64,000 bases of DNA, from positions 344,769 to 408,768 of the forward strand of contig NZ_VSFF01000013.1 in NCBI RefSeq assembly GCF_008085905.1, in the 5' to 3' direction. A program made the position numbers and the translations under genes. Positions 1-7,960 of the stretch are shown here, one piece after another (within the stretch, counting starts at the first letter, position 1; each line of letters opens with the position of its first letter). This stretch comes from Actinomadura syzygii (lineage in GTDB: Bacteria; Actinomycetota; Actinomycetes; Streptosporangiales; Streptosporangiaceae). Below the pieces are notes generated by a model that ran no database searches, was not told where the DNA came from, and saw only the letters and a program-made list of their open reading frames with translations.

Positions 1-2
1 AC

Positions 3-878
3 CTGTTCGACCACTGGACGGCGCGCCAGCCTCAAGGCTTCCTGGTGGTCCGCGACGAGGAGGGCGCGCCGGTCGGCTTCTCGCTCCAACTGGCGATCGA
101 GGAGATGGACGACGGCGACCGGAGAGCCGACCCCCTCGCGGCCGAGGCCACCGCGCACCTGAACCGCAGCGGCGGGCTGAGCGGACCGGAGACCGCCCGG
201 CTCGTCCGCTTCTGGATGGACCGGGACGCCTACCAGGACATCTCCCGCGTCCAGACCTTCATCACCTTGCAGTTCTCCCGGGCGTACCTGTCGATACCCT
301 TCCTGGCCTGGACCTTCCTCACCTTCCGCGACCCGGACTTCTGGGCGGACGGCTGCGGCCACCTGGACTACCACCGGATCCCGTCCGCCGACGTCGAGGT
401 CGGCGGCCACCGCTACGGCGTGTACGGCCACGACTGGCGCAGCGTGCCGCCCCTCGCCTGGCTGTCACGGATGGCGGACCGCGAGGCCAGACCACCGTCA
501 CCGCCGGGCCAGCCGCCCCTGGAAAGACCGGAGTTCGCCGAAGCCGTCCGGACCGCGCTGCGCGACCTCGGCAGGGCGGACGGCCTGCGCGACTCCGCCC
601 TCCTGCGGACGGGCCTGGCGAACCCCGCGAACGGGACCGACCGTCCAGCCGCCCTCCGCGACGCGATCCACGAGGGCGCCGCCCTCCTGGAGACGTCCCC
701 CCGCGACCGGCGGGCCTTCCGCGCATTGCACCACACCTACCTGCGGCCTGCCGGAACCCAGCAGTTGGCGGCCGAACTCCTCGGCCTCCCGATGACGACG
801 TACCGCCGCCACCTGGCCGCAGGCATCGAACGCCTGACGGACATCCTCTGGCAAAAAGAACTCGACACCCGCCACTGA
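3..878 (+). CDS. C-terminal part of an uncharacterised acyltransferase-like/HTH protein, cut by window edge
   Basis: The frame is open to the first base, so the true start lies outside the window; a GTG at 45 is only an internal candidate. About 290 residues are visible. The first part (FLVVRDEEGAPVGFSL) reads like a GNAT-type acetyl-CoA fold strand pair. The middle is rich in aromatic residues. The last 60 residues end in a helix-turn-helix-like segment (LAAELLGLPMTTYRRHL) resembling sigma region 4. This arrangement is seen in large actinobacterial proteins whose N-terminal half is an ATPase or regulator; that half is not visible, so function is not assigned. The gene ends 175 bp before a convergent sigma factor gene. 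Confidence 0.6.
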   Translation: MFDHWTARQPQGFLVVRDEEGAPVGFSLQLAIEEMDDGDRRADPLAAEATAHLNRSGGLSGPETARLVRFWMDRDAYQDISRVQTFITLQFSRAYLSIPFLAWTFLTFRDPDFWADGCGHLDYHRIPSADVEVGGHRYGVYGHDWRSVPPLAWLSRMADREARPPSPPGQPPLERPEFAEAVRTALRDLGRADGLRDSALLRTGLANPANGTDRPAALRDAIHEGAALLETSPRDRRAFRALHHTYLRPAGTQQLAAELLGLPMTTYRRHLAAGIERLTDILWQKELDTRH

Positions 879-1053
879 CGCGGCCGCTGATGTAAGCCTC
901 CAGGTCGGCGACGACTAAGGTCCCCCGAGTCATCCGACAGTCAGTGACCAACACCCTGGGCTGAACCGGGGCAGTGGTCTGCACGGCCTTCGTCCAGTTG
1001 CGCCGATGTGCCCGCTCTCGACAAGTTCACGAAGGGGCGCTCGTGGGTGCGGG

Positions 1054-2040
1054 TCATCTGGTTTGAGGCGGTTCCCAGGTGGGTGGGAGGCCGAATCTGG
1101 CGAGCAGGTCGGGGCCGCCTCCGAAGACGGTGATGCGGGCGATGCCGTGGGGTGTTGTGGTGAGGACGCCGAGGCCGAACGCGCGGTGGGTTCCGTCGGT
1201 GTCGCGTAGGTAGGCGGCGACTGCGGGCTGGCCGTTGGCGAAGGTGGGGGTCATCTGCCAGTCGCCGGGCGATCCGCTCACCTGGGCGAGGTAGGGCAGG
1301 CAGGTCGCGATGCCGGAGAACCAGGTGCGGCTGCCGACCATCTCGATGGCGGCGTCGGCGCGCAGGGCTCGTTCCAGCGCTTGGGTGTCGGCGTTCTGGA
1401 AGCCGACGATGTACTGCTCCAGCAGTGCGCGGGCGCGCGGAGCGGTGGGGTCGGTGAGTCGCTCGCGTTCGGGAGCGGCCTCGTCGAGACGGGCGCGGGC
1501 CCGTTGCAGCGCGCTTTTGACCGCCGGGATCGTGGTGTCGAGCATGGCCGCGACCTGGGCGGCGGGGAAGCCCAGCACTTCACGCAGGAGCAGCACGGCA
1601 CGCTGCCGGGGCGGCAGGTACTGCAGTGCGGCGATGAGCGCGAGCCGCAGGTGCTCGCGGGCGGCGACGATCGCGGCGGGGTCGTCCTCCTGCGGGGTGA
1701 CCAGCGCGTCCGGGATCGGCTGTAGCCACGCCACGTCCGGGTCCGCCCCGTGTTCAGGGAGGACGCCGGGGTCGTCGGCCGGAGCCCCGAGGCCGGACGG
1801 CAACGCCCGCCTGCCGCGGTCGCGCAGTGCGGTCAGGCAGGCGTTGGTGGCGATGCGGTACAGCCAGACCCGCAGCGATGACCGTCCCTCGAAGGTGCCG
1901 TAGGAGCGCCAGGCCCGCAGATAGGTCTCCTGGACGAGGTCTTCGGCTTCGTCGAGCGATCCGAGCATCCGGTAGCAGTGCGCCAGCAGTTCGCGCCGGA
2001 ACGGCTCGGTGCTGCGGGCGAACTCGTGCTCGTCGGGCAC
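1054..2040 (-). CDS. ECF RNA polymerase sigma factor, SigG-like, with SnoaL-like C-terminal domain
   Basis: A 328-residue extracytoplasmic-function sigma factor. Region 2 spans roughly residues 10-80 (HCYRMLGSLDEAEDLVQETY, the core-binding and -10 recognising helices). Region 4 spans roughly 135-190 (LPPRQRAVLLLREVLGF followed by a recognition helix). Residues 205-325 form a SnoaL/NTF2-like domain, as in the SigG/SigJ-type ECF groups, which usually lack a classical anti-sigma and are thought to be controlled by this C-terminal domain. Start is GTG with GGAGGG five bases upstream. It is the last gene of a minus-strand operon after a hydrolase and a SnoaL protein, which are plausible members of its regulon. 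The activating signal is not visible. Confidence 0.9.
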   Translation of the reverse strand: MPDEHEFARSTEPFRRELLAHCYRMLGSLDEAEDLVQETYLRAWRSYGTFEGRSSLRVWLYRIATNACLTALRDRGRRALPSGLGAPADDPGVLPEHGADPDVAWLQPIPDALVTPQEDDPAAIVAAREHLRLALIAALQYLPPRQRAVLLLREVLGFPAAQVAAMLDTTIPAVKSALQRARARLDEAAPERERLTDPTAPRARALLEQYIVGFQNADTQALERALRADAAIEMVGSRTWFSGIATCLPYLAQVSGSPGDWQMTPTFANGQPAVAAYLRDTDGTHRAFGLGVLTTTPHGIARITVFGGGPDLLARFGLPPTWEPPQTR

Positions 2041-2075
2041 CCGACCCTCCTCTTCCCTTCTTGGCTATGAGCTGG

Positions 2076-2969
2076 TCACAATCCGAGTCGGGGGCCTACC
2101 CATCCGGCCATCCTGCCGATCGCGTCGTCGGCCTCCGGCGCCCTGCCCGCGGCCATCTGGAAGGTGTGCTGCATACCGGGAAAGACGTCCAACCGGACGT
2201 CAACGCCGGCCTTGCGGGCGTGCTCGTCGAGCATGCGGGCGTCGTCCAGCAGCGTCTCGTCTCCTCCCACCTGAATGTAGATCGGTCCGAGGCCCGCCAG
2301 ATCGGCGTGCAGCGGGCTCGCCAGCGGGTCACGGGGATCACCGCCCTCGCCCAGGAACGTGGCCGCGAGCATCCGCACGGTCTCGGAGTAGAAGAACGGG
2401 TCCTTGTCCTGATTGGTCTGGTAGGACTCCCCGGCGACCTCCATGTCCGTCCACGGTGAGAACGGCATCGCGGCGGCGGGCAGCGGCAGTCCTCGCTCCC
2501 GCGCCCGGAGCTGAGCGGTGATCGCCAGCAAGCCGCCGGAGGAATCGCCGGTGAAGGCGATGTGGGCGGGATCGATTCCCTGGTCGAGCAGCCACCGGTA
2601 GGCGTCGGTCGCGTCGTCCACCTGCGCCGGATGGATGTGGGCGGGGGCCAGGCGGTAGTCGACGATCAGCGCACGCACCCCGGCCGCCTTGGCGAGATGG
2701 CCGAACATCTTGCGATGCGTGTAGATCGAGCCGCCGACGAAGCCGCCGCCGTGCAGGCACAACAGCACCCGATCCTGGACGCAATGTCGGGGCACCAGCC
2801 ACATCGCGGGCAGGCCGCCCGCGTCGACCTCGATGTAGTCCACTCCACGCGGTTCGGCGGTGAGATCGCCCCAAGACTCATTGTCGGGGTGCTCGGCGTC
2901 CGGACGGATCATCGCCAGCCGTGCCGCCGTCCAGTGCCGCCTGACCGCTTCGGACTGCTTGCTCGCCAT
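2076..2969 (-). CDS. alpha/beta hydrolase fold-3 (HSL-type) esterase
   Basis: A 297-residue carboxylesterase/lipase of the hormone-sensitive-lipase group. The oxyanion motif HGGG (in LCLHGGGFVGGS, about residue 72) and the nucleophile elbow GDSSGG (about 145) are present. The acid and histidine of the triad fit GGDETLLDD and MQHTF near the C-terminus. No signal peptide is visible, so it is probably cytoplasmic. The start ATG at 2969 has GGAGGAG seven bases upstream; an in-frame upstream start lacks this. It begins 15 bp after the SnoaL-like gene and ends 35 bp before the sigma factor start, so the three are probably one transcript. Substrate is unknown. Confidence 0.88.
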   Translation of the reverse strand: MASKQSEAVRRHWTAARLAMIRPDAEHPDNESWGDLTAEPRGVDYIEVDAGGLPAMWLVPRHCVQDRVLLCLHGGGFVGGSIYTHRKMFGHLAKAAGVRALIVDYRLAPAHIHPAQVDDATDAYRWLLDQGIDPAHIAFTGDSSGGLLAITAQLRARERGLPLPAAAMPFSPWTDMEVAGESYQTNQDKDPFFYSETVRMLAATFLGEGGDPRDPLASPLHADLAGLGPIYIQVGGDETLLDDARMLDEHARKAGVDVRLDVFPGMQHTFQMAAGRAPEADDAIGRMAGWVGPRLGL

Positions 2970-2983
2970 CGAATCTCCTCCGT

Positions 2984-3364
2984 TCACGCCGCACAGTTGT
3001 GAAAGGCTTCGACGCGCCAGGCGCCGTCCCACCGGGACAGCACCCAGGTCTCCAGCGACCGGCTCGCAGGATCCGGCTCGGCCGCACCGGACGGAACCAC
3101 GGCCCCCTTGCTGAACACCAGGGCGGCGTCAGCGCCGACGAACCGGACGTTCTGTACCTCGTGGACGGCCTTCGTCCCTTTGAGTTCACCGGCGAAGACG
3201 GATGCCATGGTGGCGCGGATCGCCTCGCGGTCGGGCAGGTACGCCCCTGGCAGGGTCGCCGTAGCCGCCTCGGCGTACGGCGCCACGAAGGCGTCCGCGT
3301 CGTTGGCGGCCCACGCGGCGTAGACCTCATCCAGCACCGCGAGCACCTGACGTTCCTCGGTCAT
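2984..3364 (-). CDS. SgcJ/EcaC family (SnoaL-like) protein
   Basis: A 126-residue NTF2-fold protein of the SgcJ/EcaC family (DUF4440-like). Family features visible are the N-terminal helix VLAVLDEVYAAWAANDADAF, the APYAEAATATLPGAY strand, and the C-terminal hydrophobic strand WVLSRWDGAWRVEAFHN. These small cone-shaped proteins are used as enzymes, immunity-like proteins or ligand-binding domains, and none can be chosen here. Start ATG at 3364 follows a GGAAGAGGG site. It is first in the operon with the hydrolase and the sigma factor, whose own C-terminal domain has the same fold. The operon promoter should lie just above 3364. Confidence 0.82.
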   Translation of the reverse strand: MTEERQVLAVLDEVYAAWAANDADAFVAPYAEAATATLPGAYLPDREAIRATMASVFAGELKGTKAVHEVQNVRFVGADAALVFSKGAVVPSGAAEPDPASRSLETWVLSRWDGAWRVEAFHNCAA

Positions 3365-3540
3365 GATGACCCTCTTCCGTTCTCGGGACGTGCCTTCACC
3401 CATGCAGACCACCGTCCGCCGAAAAGGAATCGCTCACGCAAGAGACTCAGAATCGCTCGTTCCTGAGAAACGACCCCGCGACCGACCCGAGACCCCGAAT
3501 CCGGGATTTGCAGGAGCCTGGCTTTCGGGAGGGTCGTGCG

Positions 3541-3933
3541 CTAGGACTCGTCGGGGTAGGGCTTCATGAGCAGGGCGTACTCCTCTGGCTCCATAAGCGG
3601 CTCGCCGGTCTCCCGGTCGCGCGGAATGCCCTCGTAGGGATCGGGCTCTGACTCCACGCCCCATTCGTACAGTGCCTGGGACAGCTCCTCCCAGAACTCC
3701 AGCGTCAGGTCGTTGGCGGAGGGGTCGGGTCCCGCCAGTTCGATGGCGCCGACGATCCCGTCCCAGATCCGGCTTGCGACCGCGCCGGCTACGACTTGCT
3801 CGTCCGATCTGTCGAGGACGAGCGGCCGCAGGAGCACGGCGATCGCCAGAGCGACGGCGGCTTCCTCGTCGTCGGACCGCTCGACCAAACCGGCCACTTG
3901 CAACATGCTTTGCCGCGCGGACTCCGGGCTCAT
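3541..3933 (-). CDS. hypothetical acidic protein
   Basis: A 130-residue acidic, probably cytoplasmic protein that I do not recognise. The N-terminal half is helical (SARQSMLQVAGLVERSDDEE, then a hydrophobic ALAIAVLLRPLVL stretch). The C-terminal half is rich in Glu, Pro and Tyr (PDPYEGIPRDRETGEPLM). No transmembrane segment, signal peptide or metal motif is clear. Two ATG codons lie at 3939 and 3933; a GAAGG site sits eight bases from the second, so 3933 is preferred. It stands alone between the SnoaL operon and the TetR/SRPBCC pair. Confidence 0.6.
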   Translation of the reverse strand: MSPESARQSMLQVAGLVERSDDEEAAVALAIAVLLRPLVLDRSDEQVVAGAVASRIWDGIVGAIELAGPDPSANDLTLEFWEELSQALYEWGVESEPDPYEGIPRDRETGEPLMEPEEYALLMKPYPDES

Positions 3934-4265
3934 AGGCATGGCCTTCACTGTGCGGTCGTGGCCTTGCCGGGGCAAGCCGTTCGGTGAAACATGGGCGGCG
4001 ATACGCCGGGCCGCGTGGAGCACCGGCCGTGGTTGTCGGCGTTCATCCGCGCCCCAGGCCAGGCCCGTGGAGAAGACGACCATGGCCCTGTCCCCGGTGA
4101 CCGGTCCGCAGATCGCCCACGCCGCGCCGCGATCCCCGACTACTTCTTTCGCCGTGGGTCAGGAGGTGCTGATCAGGTGAAGGAGCACGGCCAGGCCCGC
4201 TCTGCGCACGTCGCGAGCGCCGCCGCCCCGGGCCCTCCGCCTGGCGTGCTCGCCCGCCTTGCTTG
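3934..4265. other. intergenic stretch, no recognisable gene
   Basis: About 330 bp between two minus-strand genes. It must hold the promoter of the gene ending at 3541 and the end of the TetR transcript. I see no convincing coding frame, RNA gene or strong hairpin. Confidence 0.5.
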
Positions 4266-4811
4266 TCATCGGCCGGTCCGGACGAGCTCGAAGGCGTGGG
4301 CGGCCTCCGCCCAGGTCCGGTCGAGGTCGGAGCCCGGCGGGTAGCGTCCGTCCAGTTCCAGGATCGTGATGCCGTGCGCGGTCGAGAAGAGTGCCTGCGC
4401 GGTGTACGGCTCGCCCATCACGAGGAAGAACGGGGTGCCCGCCCAGTCCTCCAGGCCTGGCGCGAGACTTGCCCGGTCCAGCGGGCCCTGCGTCGCGAGC
4501 CGGTACAGGTGCGGGCCGGCCAGAGCCGCGGCGCGGTAGGCCCGCAGCAGCGCCGACACCGGCTCAGGCTCCTCGACGGCCCGGTACAGCTCGGTGCCGA
4601 GCTCGGCCATGCCCAGCTCGATCAGCGCCGATTCGACGGCGGCCTTGTTCGTGAAGTGCTTGTAGAGCGAGGGCGCGCGGATGTTCAGTCGCGCGGCCAG
4701 GGCTCGCATCGTGAGGGCGTCGCGGCCCTCCTCTTCGAGCAGTTCCCGCGCGACCGAGACGATCTGGGTCGCGCGGGAGCTCAGGACGCTGAGTTCAGGC
4801 CGGCCGCTCAC
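4266..4811 (-). CDS. TetR family transcriptional regulator
   Basis: A 181-residue one-component repressor. The N-terminal DNA-binding domain (residues 15-65) is typical: SRATQIVSVARELLEEEG, then LTMRALAARLNIRAPSLYKHF, the turn and recognition helix. The C-terminal half is a WHG/TetR_C-like ligand and dimer domain (PYTAQALFSTAHGITILELD). Start is a GTG at 4811, 14 bp after the stop of the SRPBCC gene, with an AGAGAAG site upstream; a longer frame overlapping the SRPBCC gene is a shadow. The two genes form one operon whose promoter carries paired GCTAAC-N3-GTTAGC sites, so autoregulation is likely. Confidence 0.9.
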   Translation of the reverse strand: MSGRPELSVLSSRATQIVSVARELLEEEGRDALTMRALAARLNIRAPSLYKHFTNKAAVESALIELGMAELGTELYRAVEEPEPVSALLRAYRAAALAGPHLYRLATQGPLDRASLAPGLEDWAGTPFFLVMGEPYTAQALFSTAHGITILELDGRYPPGSDLDRTWAEAAHAFELVRTGR

Positions 4812-4825
4812 AGTGAGATCTTCTC

Positions 4826-5350
4826 TCAGTGCGCTGCCTCGACGCGCTTTTTGAGCGCGGCGTTCATGGCGGCGAAGTTGTCCTGGACGTCGATCGCACT
4901 GCCGGCGAAGGGCACCAGGAAGCCGGTGAAGTTCTCCCCCTGGGTCAGCTTGACGCGCCCAGGGCCCGTCTCCTCGATGAGGAAGTAGTGCTCGCCGTCG
5001 ACCACGCCCGGGACGCCGAACCGGCCGATCCAGCGCAGTTCGTGCCCGGGGTCGGCGACCAGGACGGTCGGCTTGAAGGTCATCCCCTTCCCGCCGTCCT
5101 CGCCGGCCAGCTTGTTGACCAGCTTGGCGCCCTTCTTCGGCTCGCCGACGGCGCTGAGGATGAACGGGTTCCACTCGGGATAGGCCTGGAAGTCGGTGAG
5201 CACCTGCCAGACCTGGGCGGCGGAGGCGTTGACCTCGATTTCGGCGCGGAGCTTGTGCGGGTGGATCCTGGTCCAGCCGTACAGGCTCCCGGTGACGACG
5301 ACGAGTGCGACGACCAAGATCCCCACGATACGCACGATGCGGACGGCCAT
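4826..5350 (-). CDS. membrane-anchored SRPBCC (START-like) protein
   Basis: A 174-residue protein. Residues 5-25 form one hydrophobic anchor (IVRIVGILVVALVVVTGSLY). The rest is a SRPBCC/polyketide-cyclase-like fold: LRAEIEVNASAAQVWQVLTD, then FQAYPEWNPFI, a signature of the family. Members bind hydrophobic ligands in a deep cavity; the ligand here is unknown. It starts at ATG 5350 after a GAGGGAGG site and is cotranscribed with the TetR gene 14 bp downstream. A ligand sensed by the repressor may be the one bound by this protein (inference). Confidence 0.85.
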   Translation of the reverse strand: MAVRIVRIVGILVVALVVVTGSLYGWTRIHPHKLRAEIEVNASAAQVWQVLTDFQAYPEWNPFILSAVGEPKKGAKLVNKLAGEDGGKGMTFKPTVLVADPGHELRWIGRFGVPGVVDGEHYFLIEETGPGRVKLTQGENFTGFLVPFAGSAIDVQDNFAAMNAALKKRVEAAH

Positions 5351-5368
5351 GACGACCCCTCCCTCTTG

Positions 5369-5417
5369 GCTAACGCTGTTAGCTATGACTATAAGGCTAA
5401 CTAAGTTAGCCGCGCAA
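5369..5417 (-). promoter_or_regulatory. promoter with two TetR-type operators
   Basis: Two inverted repeats share one core: GCTAAC-N3-GTTAGC at 5369-5383 and GGCTAAC-N3-GTTAGCC at 5395-5411, centres 27 bp apart. Between them on the minus strand is TATAGT (5388-5393). An 18-bp-spaced TTGCGC (5412-5417) is a possible -35. The operators would therefore block the promoter of the SRPBCC-tetR operon. Matching cores at a fixed spacing make a cooperative TetR site the simplest reading. Confidence 0.75.
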
Positions 5418-5423
5418 CCTCAC

Positions 5424-5530
5424 TCGCCGCCCCGGGAGCCGTCACCTTCCTGCTGGACCGGTTGCGGGAGGCCGGGGCGGATGGGCAGATCGCCGCACCG
5501 GCCGACCGGGCCGCTGCGCAATTCGCCCGG
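5424..5530 (+). pseudogene. TPR-like repeat fragment of an NB-ARC type protein
   Basis: One open stretch reads VTFLLDRLREAGADGQIAAP and onward to ADRAAAQFA. It matches the degenerate repeats (LLDRLREAGADEQV type) found in the C-terminal part of actinomycete NB-ARC/NACHT signalling proteins. There is no start and no continuation on either side, so this is a relic. Confidence 0.4.
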
Positions 5531-6475
5531 GTCCCGCGGCGCTCACCACGCCGACGCACCACCAAAAATCCGAACTCGATGGCCGGGGCTCCGCTGCACG
5601 CCTGTCCCTCGGCCCCTGGAGTCACAGAAGATTGGCCTCCGAACGACAAAGACCCTGGAGTTGTGCCGCGGCAAGCAGGGGTCGGTGCCGCCGGTGAGCC
5701 CGACCCACGTACTGGAGTTCAACGACCCGGAGTCAGTGCTGGCCGCGTTGTACACCCCCCCTGCACGCTGGTCCGGCTCTGCCTGGAGCATCGCGGCCTC
5801 CGCCTCGCGCTCGTCGAACCCAGGGTCGGCCAGAGTGGCTGATATAGGCCGGGCTGAAGCGTTGACAAGCTATCCTACTTTTCCTATCGTTTTGGTTCGC
5901 ATAGCGACTTCAGGCGGTTCCCGAAAGGGTGCGCGAGCGCTTGGCCGAGTGCCGGGCGCACCGGCCGCGCTCGAATGTGCGGGTGCCCGCGAATTCTGCG
6001 GGAATTCGTCAATGCGGATGGCCGCCCCTTGTGCCGTTAAGGCATTGGCATGCGCTGTGGCGGGATTGGTCTATGGTCGCGGGGTCCACCGTCTTCAGGA
6101 AATAGGTCTGCTCGCGGGATTGACGCGGTCAGGGACAGTTCATTACCGTTCACTCATGACTCCGGGTGACTTTTTGGTCGCTCGCCTGCATGTCGATTTC
6201 AAGCGGCAGGCGAGCGCGCTCTGTCCGCCTTTCGCCGCATAGTCGTCGGAACGGCGTCGTCCAGCAGTCTGTTGCCGTGCCGCCGGCAAGGCTTCCCGCG
6301 AGTTCGCGTCCAGGACTCCAGGCTTGAGACCACCTTCAGATGTGGCTCGATTGTTTCGCGCTGCGAGCCTGCCCTCTCTTTCTCGTTCTCCTTTTTCGGC
6401 GTCCCCTGCGTCTATCGAGTGATTCATTTCCGTCTGGAGACGGCATGTCGCCGTCAGCGAGAGGAGTGGGGAAAC
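5531..6475. other. long non-coding stretch before the sulfatase gene
   Basis: About 940 bp with no convincing gene. Open frames crossing it have the wrong codon bias. It contains one good promoter (5862-5890) and becomes more T-rich towards 6360-6475, just before the sulfatase ribosome site. Confidence 0.5.
5862..5890 (+). promoter_or_regulatory. consensus-like sigma-70 promoter
   Basis: TTGACA at 5862-5867 and TATCGT at 5885-5890 are separated by exactly 17 bp, unusually close to consensus for this genome. The next gene on this strand is the sulfatase at 6476, giving a leader of about 580 nt, or else a short non-coding transcript. Confidence 0.5.
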
Positions 6476-7891
6476 ATGAGTGCGGAACAGCGAGAGCGCG
6501 AAAGCGGGGCGGGTGGGGTCGACCGGCGGCGATTCCTCGTCGGTTCGGCCGCGGCGGCCGCGGTGGCAGCCGCTTCCTCGGTGCTTCCGGGGATCGGCGG
6601 GACGGCGTCCGCGGCCGCTCGTCCGAACGTCCTGCTGATCGTGACCGACGACAATCCGAAGCAGACGAACTGGGCGATCCAGAAGACCATCGCCTGGCTC
6701 GGCGGGCAGGGCGTGACCTACAACAACGGCCACGTCACCACTCCGCTGTGCGCCCCCTCGCGGTCGTCGATCTTCTCGGGACGCTACGCGCACAACCACG
6801 GCGTGCGGAACAACGGCGCCTCCTACAGCCTGGACCAGAGCACGACGGTGCAGCACCACCTCAAGCAGGCGGGCTACCGTACCGGGCTGTTCGGGAAGTA
6901 CCTCAACTCCTGGACGCTGGCCGACAATCCACCGCACTTCGAGGAATGGGCGCTGCTCCAACCCGGATACGTGGACGCGCAGTGGAACGTCAACGGCACC
7001 GTTCAGACGATCAACGGGTACACGACCAACATCGTCAAGAACAAGACGCTGGCCTTCCTGAGCAAATCCACGACCGACACGCGCCCATGGTTCGCGTACG
7101 TCACCCCGTACGCCTCACACGAGCCCAACATTCCCGCCGCCCAGTACGCCGACACGGTCGTGCCGACCTGGAACGGCCGTCCTTCCGTCCCCGAGGCCGA
7201 CCGGAGTGACAAGCCGGCCTACGTCAAGAACGCGACCAACACCCTGGCCGACGGCCGGGCGGTGCGGCAGCGGCAACTGCGGGCGCTGCTGTCGGTCGAC
7301 GACGCCGTGCAGGCGTTCAAGGACAAGCTCGCGGCCCTCGGCCAGCTCAACAACACGCTGGTCATCTACATCGGCGACAACGGGTTCCAGTGGGCCGATC
7401 ACGGCCTCCTCGGAAAGGGGACGCCCTACTCCCCGGCCCACGAGGTGCCCTTCTACCTGTCCTGGCCCGCGGGCGGCCTGGGCTCGGGGACCACCGACAA
7501 CCGCATCGTCGCCAACATCGACATCGCGCCGACCATCCTGGCCGCCGCCGGGATCACCGCCACGACGCCGCAGGACGGCAAGTCGCTGCTGTCCGGCTTC
7601 AACCGCGATCACCTGCTGGTCGAATGGTGGAAGCAGGGCACGGCGGGCGTCAAGGACAGTTGGGCGTCCTACGTCGCCAAGAACAGGCAGTACGTCGAGT
7701 ACTACGACCTGCACACCGACGCGAGCGGCAGGGTGTCCGGCACCGGACAGGTCACGTTCCGGGAGTACTACGACCTCGTCAACGACCCGTACCAGCTCAC
7801 CAACGAGCTCTACCAGGCGAGCCCGGCCGACGAGCAGAACCTGGGCATCCCCGCGCTGGCCGCCCAGCTCGCCGCGGACCGCCAGAGCTGA
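6476..7891 (+). CDS. Tat-exported type I sulfatase
   Basis: A 471-residue arylsulfatase-family enzyme that hydrolyses sulfate esters outside the membrane. The N-terminus carries a twin-arginine signal (DRRRFLVGS followed by an Ala-rich core and SAAA cleavage region, residues 16-45). The mature part opens with the metal-site motif PNVLLIVTDD. The modified-cysteine motif CAPSR is at residues 92-96; Cys92 would be converted to formylglycine. IGDNGFQWADHGLLGKG supplies the second metal and histidine cluster. Start ATG follows GAGGAG by nine bases. The enzyme that makes formylglycine is encoded 70 bp downstream, so the two form a functional pair. The natural substrate is unknown. Confidence 0.93.
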   Translation: MSAEQRERESGAGGVDRRRFLVGSAAAAAVAAASSVLPGIGGTASAAARPNVLLIVTDDNPKQTNWAIQKTIAWLGGQGVTYNNGHVTTPLCAPSRSSIFSGRYAHNHGVRNNGASYSLDQSTTVQHHLKQAGYRTGLFGKYLNSWTLADNPPHFEEWALLQPGYVDAQWNVNGTVQTINGYTTNIVKNKTLAFLSKSTTDTRPWFAYVTPYASHEPNIPAAQYADTVVPTWNGRPSVPEADRSDKPAYVKNATNTLADGRAVRQRQLRALLSVDDAVQAFKDKLAALGQLNNTLVIYIGDNGFQWADHGLLGKGTPYSPAHEVPFYLSWPAGGLGSGTTDNRIVANIDIAPTILAAAGITATTPQDGKSLLSGFNRDHLLVEWWKQGTAGVKDSWASYVAKNRQYVEYYDLHTDASGRVSGTGQVTFREYYDLVNDPYQLTNELYQASPADEQNLGIPALAAQLAADRQS

Positions 7892-7903
7892 CCACACAGC
7901 CAG

Positions 7904-7937
7904 GACCGCGGCCCGCGCTCGCGGGCGGGCCGCGGTC
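7904..7937 (+). terminator. hairpin between sulfatase and FGE genes
   Basis: Perfect 13-bp arms at 7904-7916 and 7925-7937 enclose an 8-nt loop, 12 bp after the sulfatase stop. No T tract follows. It may end part of the transcripts, so that FGE is made in lower amounts than its substrate, or protect the upstream mRNA. Confidence 0.65.
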
Positions 7938-7960
7938 ACCCGACCGAGCGGAGAGAACCC

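Noticed and set aside
3999..4260. Possible small gene between the hypothetical protein and TetR
   Set aside because: No frame has both a start with ribosome site and consistent third-position GC.
5196..6242. 348-residue plus-strand frame over the SRPBCC promoter region
   Set aside because: It crosses two operators and a promoter and shows no consistent codon bias or domain.
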